The notes: a model not told the origin generated them from the letters alone. A stretch of DNA of 64,000 nt from Amycolatopsis albispora (GCF_003312875.1 NZ_CP015163.1:3162001-3226000); one strand, 5' to 3'; positions 17,412-28,405 are shown, counted from the stretch's first letter. Numbers and translations: made by a program.

Positions 17412-18467
17412 TCAGCGCTCCGGCTGGGCGTCGGCCGCCTCGCGGCCCTCCGCCTCGCGCTCCGCCGCCTCGCGCTCCTCCGGCGACTTCGCGTTCAGCT
17501 CCAGGTTCGGGCCCTTCGCCGACTCCGGGTCCTTCTTCGCCTTGCGCAGGCTGAGCACCGTGGTCAGGGTCAGCACGGTGACGATCACACCGAGCGAGAC
17601 CCAGTTGTTGATGTCGAGCCAGTCCGGCACCAGGTGGTACTCGTGCAGCGCGTGCAGGAACAGCTTGGCACCGATGAAGCCGAGGATGATCGCCAGCCCG
17701 TAGGACAGGTAGACCAGCTTGGTGACCAGGCCGCCGAGCAGGAAGTACAGCTGCCGCAGGCCCATCAGCGCGAAGGCGTTCGCGGCGAAGACCAGGTAGG
17801 CGTCCTGGGTGATGCCGAAGATGGCGGGAATGGAGTCGACCGCGAACAGCAGGTCGGCGCTGCCGATGGCGACGATGACCACGAACATCGGCGTGATCCA
17901 GCGCTTGCCGTCGCGCTTGACGAAGGACTTGTGGCCCACGTAGTCGTCGGTGACCGGGAAGATCTTGCGGACCATCCGGGTGACCGCGTTCTCGTGGTAC
18001 TCCTCGTGCTCGTCGTTGCCGCGCACCATGCTGACGGCCGTCCAGATCAGGATGGCGCCGAACAGGAAGAACACCCAGACGAACTGCGCGATCAGGGCCG
18101 CGCCGATGGCGATGAAGGCACCGCGCATGACCAGCGCCAGCAGGATGCCGATGAGCAGCACCCGGTGCTGGTGGATCGCGGGCACCTTGAACGAGGACAT
18201 GATCACCATGAAGATGAACAGGTTGTCCACGCTGAGCGAGTATTCGGTGATGTACCCGGTGAAGAATTCGACGCCGGGATCGTGGCCGCCGAACACCCAC
18301 ACGCCGATCCCGAACAGGACCGCGCAGGCGACGTAGAAGGTGACCCACCGGGCGGCTTCACCGGTTGTCACCTGGTGTGGCTTGCGATCGACGACCACGA
18401 GGTCGATGGCGATCAGGACCAGCAGGCCACCGATCGTCGCGATCCATAGCCACAATGGAACCGTCAT
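17412..18467 (-). CDS. TerC/Alx-family integral membrane protein
   Basis: 351 residues from ATG 18467, which has GGAGGG upstream. About nine membrane segments are evident. TerC signatures are TEYSLSVDNLFIFMVI and FAVDSIPAIFGITQD, each carrying the conserved acidic residues of metal-transporting TerC/MneP-like proteins. The C-terminus is a charged tail rich in Glu, Ala and Arg. Family members export Mn2+ or support metalation of secreted proteins. The leader upstream resembles a manganese-sensing yybP-ykoY riboswitch, which fits a Mn2+ efflux role. Confidence 0.9.
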   Translation of the reverse strand: MTVPLWLWIATIGGLLVLIAIDLVVVDRKPHQVTTGEAARWVTFYVACAVLFGIGVWVFGGHDPGVEFFTGYITEYSLSVDNLFIFMVIMSSFKVPAIHQHRVLLIGILLALVMRGAFIAIGAALIAQFVWVFFLFGAILIWTAVSMVRGNDEHEEYHENAVTRMVRKIFPVTDDYVGHKSFVKRDGKRWITPMFVVIVAIGSADLLFAVDSIPAIFGITQDAYLVFAANAFALMGLRQLYFLLGGLVTKLVYLSYGLAIILGFIGAKLFLHALHEYHLVPDWLDINNWVSLGVIVTVLTLTTVLSLRKAKKDPESAKGPNLELNAKSPEEREAAEREAEGREAADAQPER

Positions 18468-18504
18468 GAAACTACCCTCCGGTATAGCGGGGACGACCAA
18501 CCAC

Positions 18505-18610
18505 TACCCGGAGGTCTCTTCCACCGGTTCCCGAACCGGCCGATGGCGCCGGGCGCCACTGAGGACGGCCGTGCTGACGACGCCACCGCGAAGGAATACT
18601 CCCCTCCACG
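18505..18610 (-). promoter_or_regulatory. Probable yybP-ykoY (Mn2+) riboswitch upstream of the TerC gene
   Basis: On the reverse strand the leader of the TerC gene contains the hallmark loop GGGGAGTA (revcomp of 18597-18604), then TCGTCAGCAC (revcomp of 18571-18580) and AGAGACCT (revcomp of about 18512-18519) in the order expected for the yybP-ykoY element. GC-rich self-complementary stretches join them. The element ends about 38 bases before the start codon and could gate translation or termination. The assignment is from memory of the motif; a covariance search was not possible. Confidence 0.65.
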
Positions 18611-18753
18611 TGCTTGACCATCTTCGCCGTTGAGCGGGACAAACGCCAGCCGGGGTCACCAGTGTCACCGAATTGCCCGGCGTAACGTGCGTCACGTCCG
18701 AGCAACCAGATACCCACAGGACACTCTCAGCAAACGTCCCATACGGTCACCCT

Positions 18754-21675
18754 GTGCCCCGAATTCCACTACTCCGAGATACGCCGCCCCGGCGACGGCG
18801 GGTGATCGCGCTGGCGCTGGTCGCCGTGATCGCCGCGGCCGGTGTGCTCGTCTGGTCGCAGACCGGTGAAGAGGCCTCCCCGGTCCGCACCGAAGATGCC
18901 ACCGTCGAGGTCGCCGCGGCGCCCGGTTCGCCCGATCGTGTGCGCCTGGACACCACCCTGTACCTCCCCGAGGTGACCCCCGCGCCCGCTGTGCTGATGC
19001 CACACGGTTTCGGCGGCAGCAAGAACAGCGTGGACGCCGACGCCCGCGAGATGGCCGAACGCGGTTTTGTCGTGCTGGCCTGGTCGGCGCGTGGTTTCGG
19101 CCGCAGCACCGGGCAGATCGCGCTGAACGACCCGGACTACGAAGTCGCCGACGCGCAGCGCCTGCTCGACAACCTGGCCCAGCGGCCGGAGGTGCGGACC
19201 GACGGTCCCGGCGACCCCCGCGTCGGCGTCACCGGCGGGTCCTACGGCGGCGCGCTCTCGCTGCTGCTCGCCGGGATCGACAAGCGCGTGGACAGCATCG
19301 CGCCGGTGATCACCTACAACGACCTCGGCCAGGGCCTGATCCCGAACTCGGCGACGCCGGCCACCTCGGCGGCCGGCACGCCGGCGGAGAACGCCTTCGC
19401 CCCGGACGGGGTGTTCAAGCGCTCCTGGGCAGGCATTTTCTTCTCGGCCGGTTCCGGCGGGGCCAGCTCGGGTGAACCGGGCAACGAGGCACCCGAGGCC
19501 GGTCAGGAACAGGACGACGACGCGCCCGGCGGCGGCATGGGCGGTGGCCAGGACAGCGCGGCGGCGGCCGGTGCCGTGGCGGGCGCCGGTCAGCCCGGCG
19601 GCCAGGCCGGTCAGGGCGGCCCCGGCGGCCCGCCCGGCGCGGGCAACCCGTGCGGCCGGTTCACCGAAGCCGTCTGCCGTGCCTACGCCGACGTCGCCGC
19701 GACCGGCAAGGCCGGGCCGGAGACGCTCGAGCTGCTGCACCGCGTGTCCCCGGTGTCGGTGACCTCGAACATCACCGCTCCCACGCTGCTGGTGCAGGGC
19801 GAGCGCGACACGTTGTTCGGGCTGGACCAGTCCGACGCCACCGCGCGGCAGATCGCCGCGGCGGGCGGCAAGGTCAAGTCGATCTGGTACGCGGGCGGGC
19901 ACGACGGCGGCCGCCCCGGCCCGAAGCTGCGGGCGCAGATCGCCGACTGGATGGCCTTCCACCTCAAGGGTGAGGGCAGCGACCCCGGCACCGGCTTCAC
20001 CTACGACGTCCAGGGCGCGCTGCGCGCGGACGGCGCGCCGTCGGTCCGCACGGTCGAGGCCGCCGCCTACCCCGGCATCGGCGCCCCGCCCGCGGAACGC
20101 AGGCAGATCCCGCTGCTGGGACAGGAACAGCCGATCGTGAACCCGCCGGGCGGCAATCCGGCGGCGGTCAGCGGCATCCCGGGGCTCAACGGTGTCGCGG
20201 CCAGCTCGTCGCGCCTGGCCGGGCTGTTCTCGGTCGAACCGCCTGGTCAGTCGGCGCGCTTCGCCTCCGCACCGGTCGACTCGCAGGTGCTGGTCACCGG
20301 CTCGTCGACGGTCCGGCTGCGGGTCGCGGCCAACGGCCCGGTCCCGCCGGAGGGCGCGGTGCTGTTCGCGAAGCTGTACGACGCCAGCCAGGACGGCACG
20401 CGCACGCTGCCGGGCAACGCGGTCGCGCCGATCCGCATCCCGGCGCTGCCCGCGGACGGCTCGGCCACCGAGGTCACCGTGACGCTGCCGCCGATCGTGC
20501 GGCCGGTCGAGTCCGGGCACTCGCTGGTGCTCGTGGTCAGCACGACCGACCAGGCCTACGCCACGCCGGTGCAGCCGGCCACCTACCGGGTTTCGCTCGC
20601 CGAGGGCAGCGCGCTCGAGGTGCCGGTGGTGCCGGGCACGGCGGTCAGCGCGGGCTGGCCGGTCGGGCAGGTGCTGGGCATCGCGGGCACGCTGATCGCC
20701 GCGCTGGTGGTGGCCGTGATCGCGGGCATCCGGCGCAAGCGGTCACACGTGCTCGACGAGGACCTGGCGGACACCCCGCTGGTGATCGAGAACCTGACGA
20801 AGTCGTACCCGGGCGGGCTCACCGCGGTGAAGGACCTGTCCTTCCGCGTGGAACCCGGCCAGGTGCTGGGCCTGCTCGGGCCGAACGGCGCCGGGAAGAC
20901 CACCACGCTGCGCATGCTGATGGGCCTGATCTCGCCGAGTTCCGGAACCATCCGCGTGTTCGGGCACACGGTCACCTCCGGGGCGCCGGTGCTGTCGCGG
21001 ATCGGTTCGTTCGTGGAGGGGTCCGGCTTCCTGCCGCACCTGTCCGGCCAGGACAACCTGCGGCTGTACTGGGACGCCACCGGGCGGCCCGCGGACAAGG
21101 CGCACTTCACCGAGGCGCTGGAGATCGCCGGCCTCGGCGACGCGGTGCACCGCAAGGTCCGCACCTACAGCCAGGGCATGCGGCAGCGGCTGGCGATCGC
21201 CCAGGCCATGCTCGGCCTGCCGGAGCTGCTCGTGCTCGACGAACCCGCCAACGGGCTCGACCCGCCACAGATCCACCAGATGCGCGAGGTGCTGCAGCGG
21301 TACGCCGCGACCGGCCGCACCGTGGTGGTGTCCAGCCACCTGCTCGCCGAGGTGGAGCAGACCTGCACCCACGTGGTGGTGATGCACCGCGGCAGGCTGG
21401 TCGCCGCGGGTGAGGTCAACGACATCGTGGCGGCCGGCGGCGAGGCGACCTTCCGGGTGGACCGCCCGGACGCGGCCGCCGAGACGCTGCGCGAGGCCGG
21501 AGTGTCCGATGTGGACATCGAAGGCAGGCTGGTGCACGCCGACCTCGGCGGCATGGAGCGGGCCGACGCGGTGGCCGTGCTGGTCAAGGCGGGCATCGCG
21601 GTCGAGCAGGCCGGGCCGCGGCGGCGGCTGGAAGACGCGTTCCTGCAACTGGTCGGAGAGGAGGCGAACGCATGA
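18754..21675 (+). CDS. Membrane-spanning alpha/beta hydrolase (CocE/X-Pro type) fused to an ABC ATPase
   Basis: 973 residues from GTG 18754; the longer frame from TTG 18673 is unlikely. In order: RRRR and a membrane helix (about 17-35); a CocE/NonD-type alpha/beta hydrolase with nucleophile GGSYGG (Ser163), VQGERD carrying the Asp and GGHDGG the His; a Gly/Ala/Gln-rich disordered insert at about 236-298; a beta-rich C-terminal jelly-roll-like part; a second membrane helix (about 640-660); and a complete ABC ATPase with Walker A GPNGAGKTT (Lys715), signature YSQGMRQRL and Walker B LLVLDEP. This predicts an external hydrolase tied to a cytoplasmic ATPase. TACGGT at 18742-18747 could drive a leaderless mRNA. 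Confidence 0.85.
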   Translation: MPRIPLLRDTPPRRRRVIALALVAVIAAAGVLVWSQTGEEASPVRTEDATVEVAAAPGSPDRVRLDTTLYLPEVTPAPAVLMPHGFGGSKNSVDADAREMAERGFVVLAWSARGFGRSTGQIALNDPDYEVADAQRLLDNLAQRPEVRTDGPGDPRVGVTGGSYGGALSLLLAGIDKRVDSIAPVITYNDLGQGLIPNSATPATSAAGTPAENAFAPDGVFKRSWAGIFFSAGSGGASSGEPGNEAPEAGQEQDDDAPGGGMGGGQDSAAAAGAVAGAGQPGGQAGQGGPGGPPGAGNPCGRFTEAVCRAYADVAATGKAGPETLELLHRVSPVSVTSNITAPTLLVQGERDTLFGLDQSDATARQIAAAGGKVKSIWYAGGHDGGRPGPKLRAQIADWMAFHLKGEGSDPGTGFTYDVQGALRADGAPSVRTVEAAAYPGIGAPPAERRQIPLLGQEQPIVNPPGGNPAAVSGIPGLNGVAASSSRLAGLFSVEPPGQSARFASAPVDSQVLVTGSSTVRLRVAANGPVPPEGAVLFAKLYDASQDGTRTLPGNAVAPIRIPALPADGSATEVTVTLPPIVRPVESGHSLVLVVSTTDQAYATPVQPATYRVSLAEGSALEVPVVPGTAVSAGWPVGQVLGIAGTLIAALVVAVIAGIRRKRSHVLDEDLADTPLVIENLTKSYPGGLTAVKDLSFRVEPGQVLGLLGPNGAGKTTTLRMLMGLISPSSGTIRVFGHTVTSGAPVLSRIGSFVEGSGFLPHLSGQDNLRLYWDATGRPADKAHFTEALEIAGLGDAVHRKVRTYSQGMRQRLAIAQAMLGLPELLVLDEPANGLDPPQIHQMREVLQRYAATGRTVVVSSHLLAEVEQTCTHVVVMHRGRLVAAGEVNDIVAAGGEATFRVDRPDAAAETLREAGVSDVDIEGRLVHADLGGMERADAVAVLVKAGIAVEQAGPRRRLEDAFLQLVGEEANA

Positions 21676-22634
21676 GCAAGGCGGAGAAACTGGCCGAGGC
21701 CAATGACGCGGTCGACCACGGCGTGCACACCGATCCGGCCGCGCTGCAGGAGCTGTCCGACGCGGCCAGCGCCGAACCCACCGAGGTGGGCGCGGACGGT
21801 GCCGTCGCGGGTTACCGCGCCGGGCGCACCCTGCGGCTCGGCGTGGAACTGCGGCGCCAGCTCAAGCGGCGGCGCACGCAGCTGGTGCTCGGCCTGGTCG
21901 CGCTGCTGCCGTTCATCCTGGTGATCGCCTTCGAGATCGGCGAGGCGAACCCGAACCGGCGCTCGGGCGGGTTCGTCGACCTGGCCACCGCGAGCGCGCC
22001 GAACTTCGTGGTGCTGGCGTTGTTCGTCTCGGGCACGTTCCTGCTGCCGATGATCGTGGCGTTGTTCTTCGGCGACACCATCGCCAGCGAGGCGTCCTGG
22101 TCGAGCCTGAAGTACCTGCTCGCCATCCCGGTGCCGCGGCACCGGGTGCTGCGGCAGAAGGCGATCGTCTCGGCACTGCTCTCGGCGATCGCGCTGGTGC
22201 TGCTGCCGCTGGTGTCGTTGCTGGTCGGCGTGGTCTGGTACGGGGCGGGTGACGCGATCAGCCCGACCGGCGACGCGGTCACCTTCGCCGACAGCCTGCT
22301 CGCGCTGGGCATGGCGATCGTCTACATCGTGATCCAGCTGGCCTGGGTGGCCGGGCTGGCGCTGCTGCTCAGCGTGCTCACCGACGCGCCGCTGGGCGCG
22401 GTCGGCGGCGCGGTGCTGGTGGCGATCGTGTCGCAGATCCTCGACCAGATCACCGCGCTCGAGGACCTGCGGAACTACCTGCCGACGCACTACTCGTTCG
22501 CGTGGATCGACCTGATCTCCACGGACATCGACTGGTCGAACATGGCCAGCGGGGCGTTGTCCTCGGTGTTGTTCGGCACGGTGTTCGGCCTGCTGGCGGC
22601 GCGCCGGTTCGCCACGAAGGACATCACCAGCTGA
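21672..22634 (+). CDS. ABC-2-type transporter permease partner of the hydrolase-ATPase fusion
   Basis: 320 residues. A charged N-terminal ~60 residues precede six predicted membrane helices, starting with LVLGLVALLPFILVIAFEIG and including the FFGDTIASEASWSSLKYLLAIPV segment typical of ABC-2 permeases. The ATG overlaps the fusion gene stop by 4 bp, so the two should form one transporter. A strong hairpin at 22650-22682 closes the operon. The transported substrate is unknown. Confidence 0.85.
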   Translation: MSKAEKLAEANDAVDHGVHTDPAALQELSDAASAEPTEVGADGAVAGYRAGRTLRLGVELRRQLKRRRTQLVLGLVALLPFILVIAFEIGEANPNRRSGGFVDLATASAPNFVVLALFVSGTFLLPMIVALFFGDTIASEASWSSLKYLLAIPVPRHRVLRQKAIVSALLSAIALVLLPLVSLLVGVVWYGAGDAISPTGDAVTFADSLLALGMAIVYIVIQLAWVAGLALLLSVLTDAPLGAVGGAVLVAIVSQILDQITALEDLRNYLPTHYSFAWIDLISTDIDWSNMASGALSSVLFGTVFGLLAARRFATKDITS

Positions 22635-22649
22635 GGTGGTCGTGCACGA

Positions 22650-22682
22650 AGCCCCGGTCGTCCGCGCTGGACGGCCGGGGCT
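22650..22682 (+). terminator. Transcription terminator hairpin after the fusion ABC operon
   Basis: AGCCCCGG at 22650-22657 pairs with CCGGGGCT at 22675-22682, with inner CGTCC/GGACG pairing, followed by TTTCG. The stem is GC-rich and lies 16 bases after the permease stop. The T-run is short, as is usual in actinomycetes. Confidence 0.7.
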
Positions 22683-22737
22683 TTCGCATCCGGACAGCCG
22701 ATTGCCCACCGCGGCCCGGTTCTGTGAAGATTCGGCG

Positions 22738-24114
22738 ATGCGCAGGTTCGGGGCCGCGGTGGCGGCGTTGCTGATGGCTGTGGTGGTCGCCGCACCTCCC
22801 GCGCGGGCGGCTGAGGACATCGCCGACGCTTTGCGGCGGATCCCGGGGCTGACGGTGGTCGCCGAGGCGCCCGCGCCCGAGGGGTTCCGGTTCTTCAAGC
22901 TGACCTTCACCCAGCCCGCCGACCACCGGCAGCCCGGCGCGGGCACGTTCGAGCAGCGGCTGACGCTGCTGCACCGGGACGTGCGCGCGCCGATGGTGAT
23001 GTACACGAGCGGGTACAACGTCTCGGAGAACCCGAACCGGTCGGAGCCCACGCAGCTGGTGGACGGGAACCAGCTGTCCATGGAGTACCGGTACTTCACG
23101 CCGTCGCGGCCGGAACCGCCGGACTGGGACAGGCAGCTGACCATCTGGCAGGCGGCGACCGACCAGCACCGGGTGGCGGTGGCGTTCAAGGGGATGTACG
23201 GGGCCCGCTGGCTGGCCACCGGCGGGAGCAAGGGCGGCATGACCGCGACGTACTTCCGGCGGTTCTACCCGTCGGACGTCCAGGGCACCGTCGCCTACGT
23301 CGCGCCGAACGACGTCATCGACCGGCATGATGTCTACGACCGGTTCCTGTCCACTGTGGGCGATGACCCGGCGTGCCGGGAAGCGTTGCGCGCCAACCAG
23401 CGCGAGTCGCTGAAACGCCGGGACGAGCTGGGCGCGCTGGCTTCGGCGGAGGCGGCCGAGAAGGGCTACACCTTCGACATCGTCGGCTCGCAGGACAGGG
23501 CGATGGAGATCGCGATCATCGATTCGTATTTCACGTTCTGGCAGTACCAGAAGCAGTCGGACTGCGCTTCGGTGCCGGGGCCGTCGGCGTCCACGGCGGA
23601 GATCTTCGAGTTCTACGTGAAGGTGGAGAGCCTGAACACCTACGCGGACCAGGAGCTGGCGCGGTATGTGCCGTACTACTACCAGGCGGCGGTGCAGCTG
23701 GGCATGCCCGCTTCGTACGAGCGGCACCTGGCTGACCTGCTGCGCTACCCGGGCTCGAACGTGGCGGCGACGTATGTGCCGGATTCGGTGCGGTTGCCGC
23801 GGTTCGACCACCTGGCGATGCCGGATGTGGACCTTTGGGTGCGCACGCGCGGTTCGCAGCTGCTCTTCGTCGATGGGGAGAACGACCCTTGGAGCGCCGA
23901 GCCTTTCCGGCTGGGCTTCGGTTCGCGGGACTCGTACCGCTATGTGGTGCCCGGGGGCAATCACGGTGCGAAGATCGCGCAACTCCCACCTTCGGAGGCG
24001 GCCGCCGCCACGGCCACGGTCCGGCGGTGGGCCGGGGTCGAGGCCCCCGCCGCACGGTTGGCTCCCCCGTCACTGGACGCCGACCCCCTACTCGAAACCC
24101 GACCACGCCTCTGA
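22738..24114 (+). CDS. Secreted S37-family serine peptidase (PS-10 tripeptidyl aminopeptidase-like)
   Basis: 458 residues from ATG 22738. The start MRRFGAAVAALLMAV with an Ala-rich end (ARA) is a Sec signal peptide. The mature protein carries TGGSKGGMTATY with the nucleophile Ser164, VDGENDPWSA with the Asp and PGGNHGAKI with the His of the alpha/beta-hydrolase triad. This arrangement and length match family S37, whose Streptomyces members remove tripeptides from exported proteins. It follows a terminator, so it is probably monocistronic. Confidence 0.85.
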   Translation: MRRFGAAVAALLMAVVVAAPPARAAEDIADALRRIPGLTVVAEAPAPEGFRFFKLTFTQPADHRQPGAGTFEQRLTLLHRDVRAPMVMYTSGYNVSENPNRSEPTQLVDGNQLSMEYRYFTPSRPEPPDWDRQLTIWQAATDQHRVAVAFKGMYGARWLATGGSKGGMTATYFRRFYPSDVQGTVAYVAPNDVIDRHDVYDRFLSTVGDDPACREALRANQRESLKRRDELGALASAEAAEKGYTFDIVGSQDRAMEIAIIDSYFTFWQYQKQSDCASVPGPSASTAEIFEFYVKVESLNTYADQELARYVPYYYQAAVQLGMPASYERHLADLLRYPGSNVAATYVPDSVRLPRFDHLAMPDVDLWVRTRGSQLLFVDGENDPWSAEPFRLGFGSRDSYRYVVPGGNHGAKIAQLPPSEAAAATATVRRWAGVEAPAARLAPPSLDADPLLETRPRL

Positions 24115-24145
24115 CTCTCGCCGGGCGCGCACCGGACACCTCCGA

Positions 24146-24200
24146 CGCTATGAATGTGGCTTTCATAGCGTTTGGCGCAATGAAAGCCACATTCATAGCG
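24146..24200. repeat. Long perfect hairpin, GAATGTGGCTTTC family, copy A
   Basis: The 20 bases at 24146-24165 are the exact reverse complement of 24181-24200, extended by one more pair, giving a 21-bp perfect stem with a 13-base loop. The core GAATGTGGCTTTC and its complement recur in copies B to E. Located 32 bases after the S37 peptidase stop, between convergent genes. It could terminate transcription but has no T-run. Confidence 0.8.
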
Positions 24201-24239
24201 CAGCCGCTGCCCAACTCGAGCCGGGCCGCCGCAGCCGGG

Positions 24240-24290
24240 ACACGAATGTGGCTTTCGGGGCGGATTTCGCCCCGAAAGCCACATTCGTGT
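24240..24290. repeat. Long perfect hairpin, GAATGTGGCTTTC family, copy B
   Basis: The 23 bases at 24240-24262 pair perfectly with 24268-24290 around a 5-base loop. The core GAATGTGGCTTTC is shared with copies A, C, D and the half-elements at 52985-53066. The outer bases ACAC and inner GGGGCG differ from copy A but remain self-complementary, showing compensatory change. Confidence 0.85.
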
Positions 24291-24407
24291 TCATGCTGCG
24301 CCCGGTCCCCTTGGCGCGAAGCGACATTCGAAGCTGTGGCGAGCGGGCGCTGCCAAGGCGGGGCCAGCCACAGTCCCCCTTCCCCGCCCCGGTCCACAGC
24401 CAAAGAC

Positions 24408-24467
24408 ACGGCGAAGAACTCGTTGTCAAGGTACTCTTTCCAGCCTTGACAACGAGTTCTTCGCCGT
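24408..24467. repeat. 24-bp perfect inverted repeat of a different sequence
   Basis: Bases 24408-24431 pair perfectly with 24444-24467 around a 12-base loop. The arm sequence, containing GAAGAACTCGTTGTC, is unrelated to the GAATGTGGCTTTC family. It lies between the convergent S37 peptidase and uvrB genes and may act as a terminator or as a mobile repeat. Confidence 0.8.
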
Positions 24468-24631
24468 CGTCACCATGAAAAACCGGGGTGGACCCGCCGA
24501 GATCAGCTGATCGGGGCGGCGCACAGGCCAAGTTCGCCAACCGCCAGGCCCTGCAGCGGGCCGCGAACCGCCGCGTCCTCAGGCAAGGGCACCATCGGAT
24601 GCACCGGCCCCCGTGGCCCGGCGGAGCAACG

Positions 24632-24905
24632 GACACCCAACCGCCCGGCACAACCCCGGCTGCGGGACGCGCTGCCCGGGCAGCGAACCGGGGTGCACTG
24701 CCGGACGGATCCATCGAACCCAAGCCGCAGGGTGCGTTGCCCGGCACGCCCATCGCACCGAGCCGCGGGACGCGCTGCCCAGACCGGCCCATCGCACCGG
24801 GCCGCGGGACGCGCTGCCCAGACGGGCCCATCGCACCAAGCCGCGGCGGGCGCGGTCCAGGTAAGCCCATCGCACCGAGCCGTAAGGTTCGTGCACGGGC
24901 GGCTC
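24632..24905. repeat. GC-rich tandem repeat, 39-bp unit, about 6-7 degenerate copies
   Basis: The marker CCCATCGCACC recurs at 24749, 24788, 24827 and 24866, exactly 39 bases apart. A degenerate copy is at 24710 and the partner segment GGGACGCGCTGCCC recurs from 24663 onward. The period is a multiple of three, so several frames stay open across it, but none looks like a gene. With the hairpins this accounts for most of the 860-base gap 24115-24975, in which I see no other feature. Confidence 0.75.
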
Positions 24906-24975
24906 CATCAGGCCGGACCGTGGACGCGCCCAGACAGGCCCTCCGGATGGGCCCGCCCGAAAGCGCCTGCCGGGG

Positions 24976-27132
<2,157 letters not shown>

Positions 27133-27187
27133 GGGTCCAGGGTAGGCGCACCCACCGACAGTTTCAGATCCGCAGGTCGGGCCGGAC

Positions 27188-28405
27188 TCAGCAGTCGCAC
27201 CCGCAGTCGCAGCAGTCACAGCTGTCGCACCAGGCGTCGTGCGGCTTGCCGCTCCACGGCCCCGGGTACGGGTCGCGGCAGCAGTTCTGGCAGCTGCAGC
27301 ACTGGTAGAAGGCGACCAGGCAGCCCAGCACCGCGTTCCGCCTGCGCGGCGGCACCCGGAACTTCGGCACCCAGCAGCAGCCACCGTCGCCGTCGTGCGG
27401 GCCGGGGCCGCGCTTCTTGTTCTTCTTGGGCGGCTTGCCGCCGGGACCGGTCGCCCCCGGCGGGCCGGGTGGCGGCCCCGGCTGCCCGTACGGTCCGTAG
27501 TGCCCGGGGTGCCCGTACGGCGACTGCCCGCCGGGGTGGTGCGCTTCGATCTCCAGGTGCCCGAAGGTCCGGCGGACCGCCTGCTCCAGCTCGTGCACCA
27601 GCAGCGCGTGCACCAGCTTGCCGTTTTCGAAGCTCGCCTCCCGCATCGCCAGCCGCACGCCGAGCACGGCGTCGTCGCAGTGGCGGCGCACCTCGGCCAC
27701 GGTCGCGCCGGTGGCCAGCAGCGGGTTCCACGCGCCGGTCTCGGTGTCCTCCGCCAGGTCCTCGACCGCGTCGAGCAGGTGCGCCGCCCGGCCGAACAGC
27801 CTACCGACCTCGGTCAGCGGCGCCACGTTGCCCGGCCGCCCGGCCAGCACCGCGGTCTGCGCGAACGCGGCCGCGGTGGCCTCCTCGGTCGGCTCGGTGG
27901 CCAGCAGGACCGGGTCGCCGAGGCGGACCGCGCGCTCGACCTCGCCCTGCCGGTCCACCGCCTCGGTGAGCACGGCGGTGTCGAAGCCGATCCGCGAGCC
28001 GGTGCGGCTGCCCTGCTCGGCCCAGCGCGACGCCACCCGGCGGGCCGCGCCCGCCACCGCCTTGCGGCCGAACGCGCCGTCGCCGTCCTCGACGTGGTCG
28101 CTGACCTTCGCCGACGCCAGCACCAGCGAAACCGCGGCCGCCAGCTGTGCCCCGGACCCGCGCGCCACCGACGTCGGGCGCATCGCGCGCAACGGGCACG
28201 GCCCGGCGTCGCGGCGGCCGTCCGGCCTCGGTGACTGCGCCTCCACCAGCGCCGAGATGACCAGGCCGTCGTAGTTGGTGACCACGCGCGCCAGCTGCCC
28301 GTGCTCGTCACGCAGCGCCAGGCAGAGGCCGCACAGGTGCGCCAGCCAGTCGGCGTGCAGGCTTTCGGACAGGCGGTGGCGGCAGGGCCGGATGATGCCG
28401 AACAT
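27188..28405 (-). CDS. DUF5685-family protein with cysteine-rich tail
   Basis: 405 residues. The start [20 protein letters not shown], followed by [11 protein letters not shown], is the signature of the actinobacterial DUF5685 family, whose function is unknown. The middle is mainly helical. A Pro/Gly/Tyr-rich linker (about 300-340, containing [12 protein letters not shown]) leads to a Lys/Arg patch and a tail with about 13 cysteines, ending [13 protein letters not shown]. The N-terminal C-x2-C pair and the tail suggest metal or thiol chemistry. It is divergent from the DUF402 gene with 50 bases between. Confidence 0.82.
   Translation of the reverse strand: MFGIIRPCRHRLSESLHADWLAHLCGLCLALRDEHGQLARVVTNYDGLVISALVEAQSPRPDGRRDAGPCPLRAMRPTSVARGSGAQLAAAVSLVLASAKVSDHVEDGDGAFGRKAVAGAARRVASRWAEQGSRTGSRIGFDTAVLTEAVDRQGEVERAVRLGDPVLLATEPTEEATAAAFAQTAVLAGRPGNVAPLTEVGRLFGRAAHLLDAVEDLAEDTETGAWNPLLATGATVAEVRRHCDDAVLGVRLAMREASFENGKLVHALLVHELEQAVRRTFGHLEIEAHHPGGQSPYGHPGHYGPYGQPGPPPGPPGATGPGGKPPKKNKKRGPGPHDGDGGCCWVPKFRVPPRRRNAVLGCLVAFYQCCSCQNCCRDPYPGPWSGKPHDAWCDSCDCCDCGCDC

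Noticed and set aside
18673..18753. N-terminal extension of the hydrolase-ATPase fusion from TTG 18673
   Set aside because: No RBS, a rare start codon, and it would place 27 extra residues before the basic and membrane segment; GTG 18754 with a -10-like TACGGT 6 bases upstream fits better.
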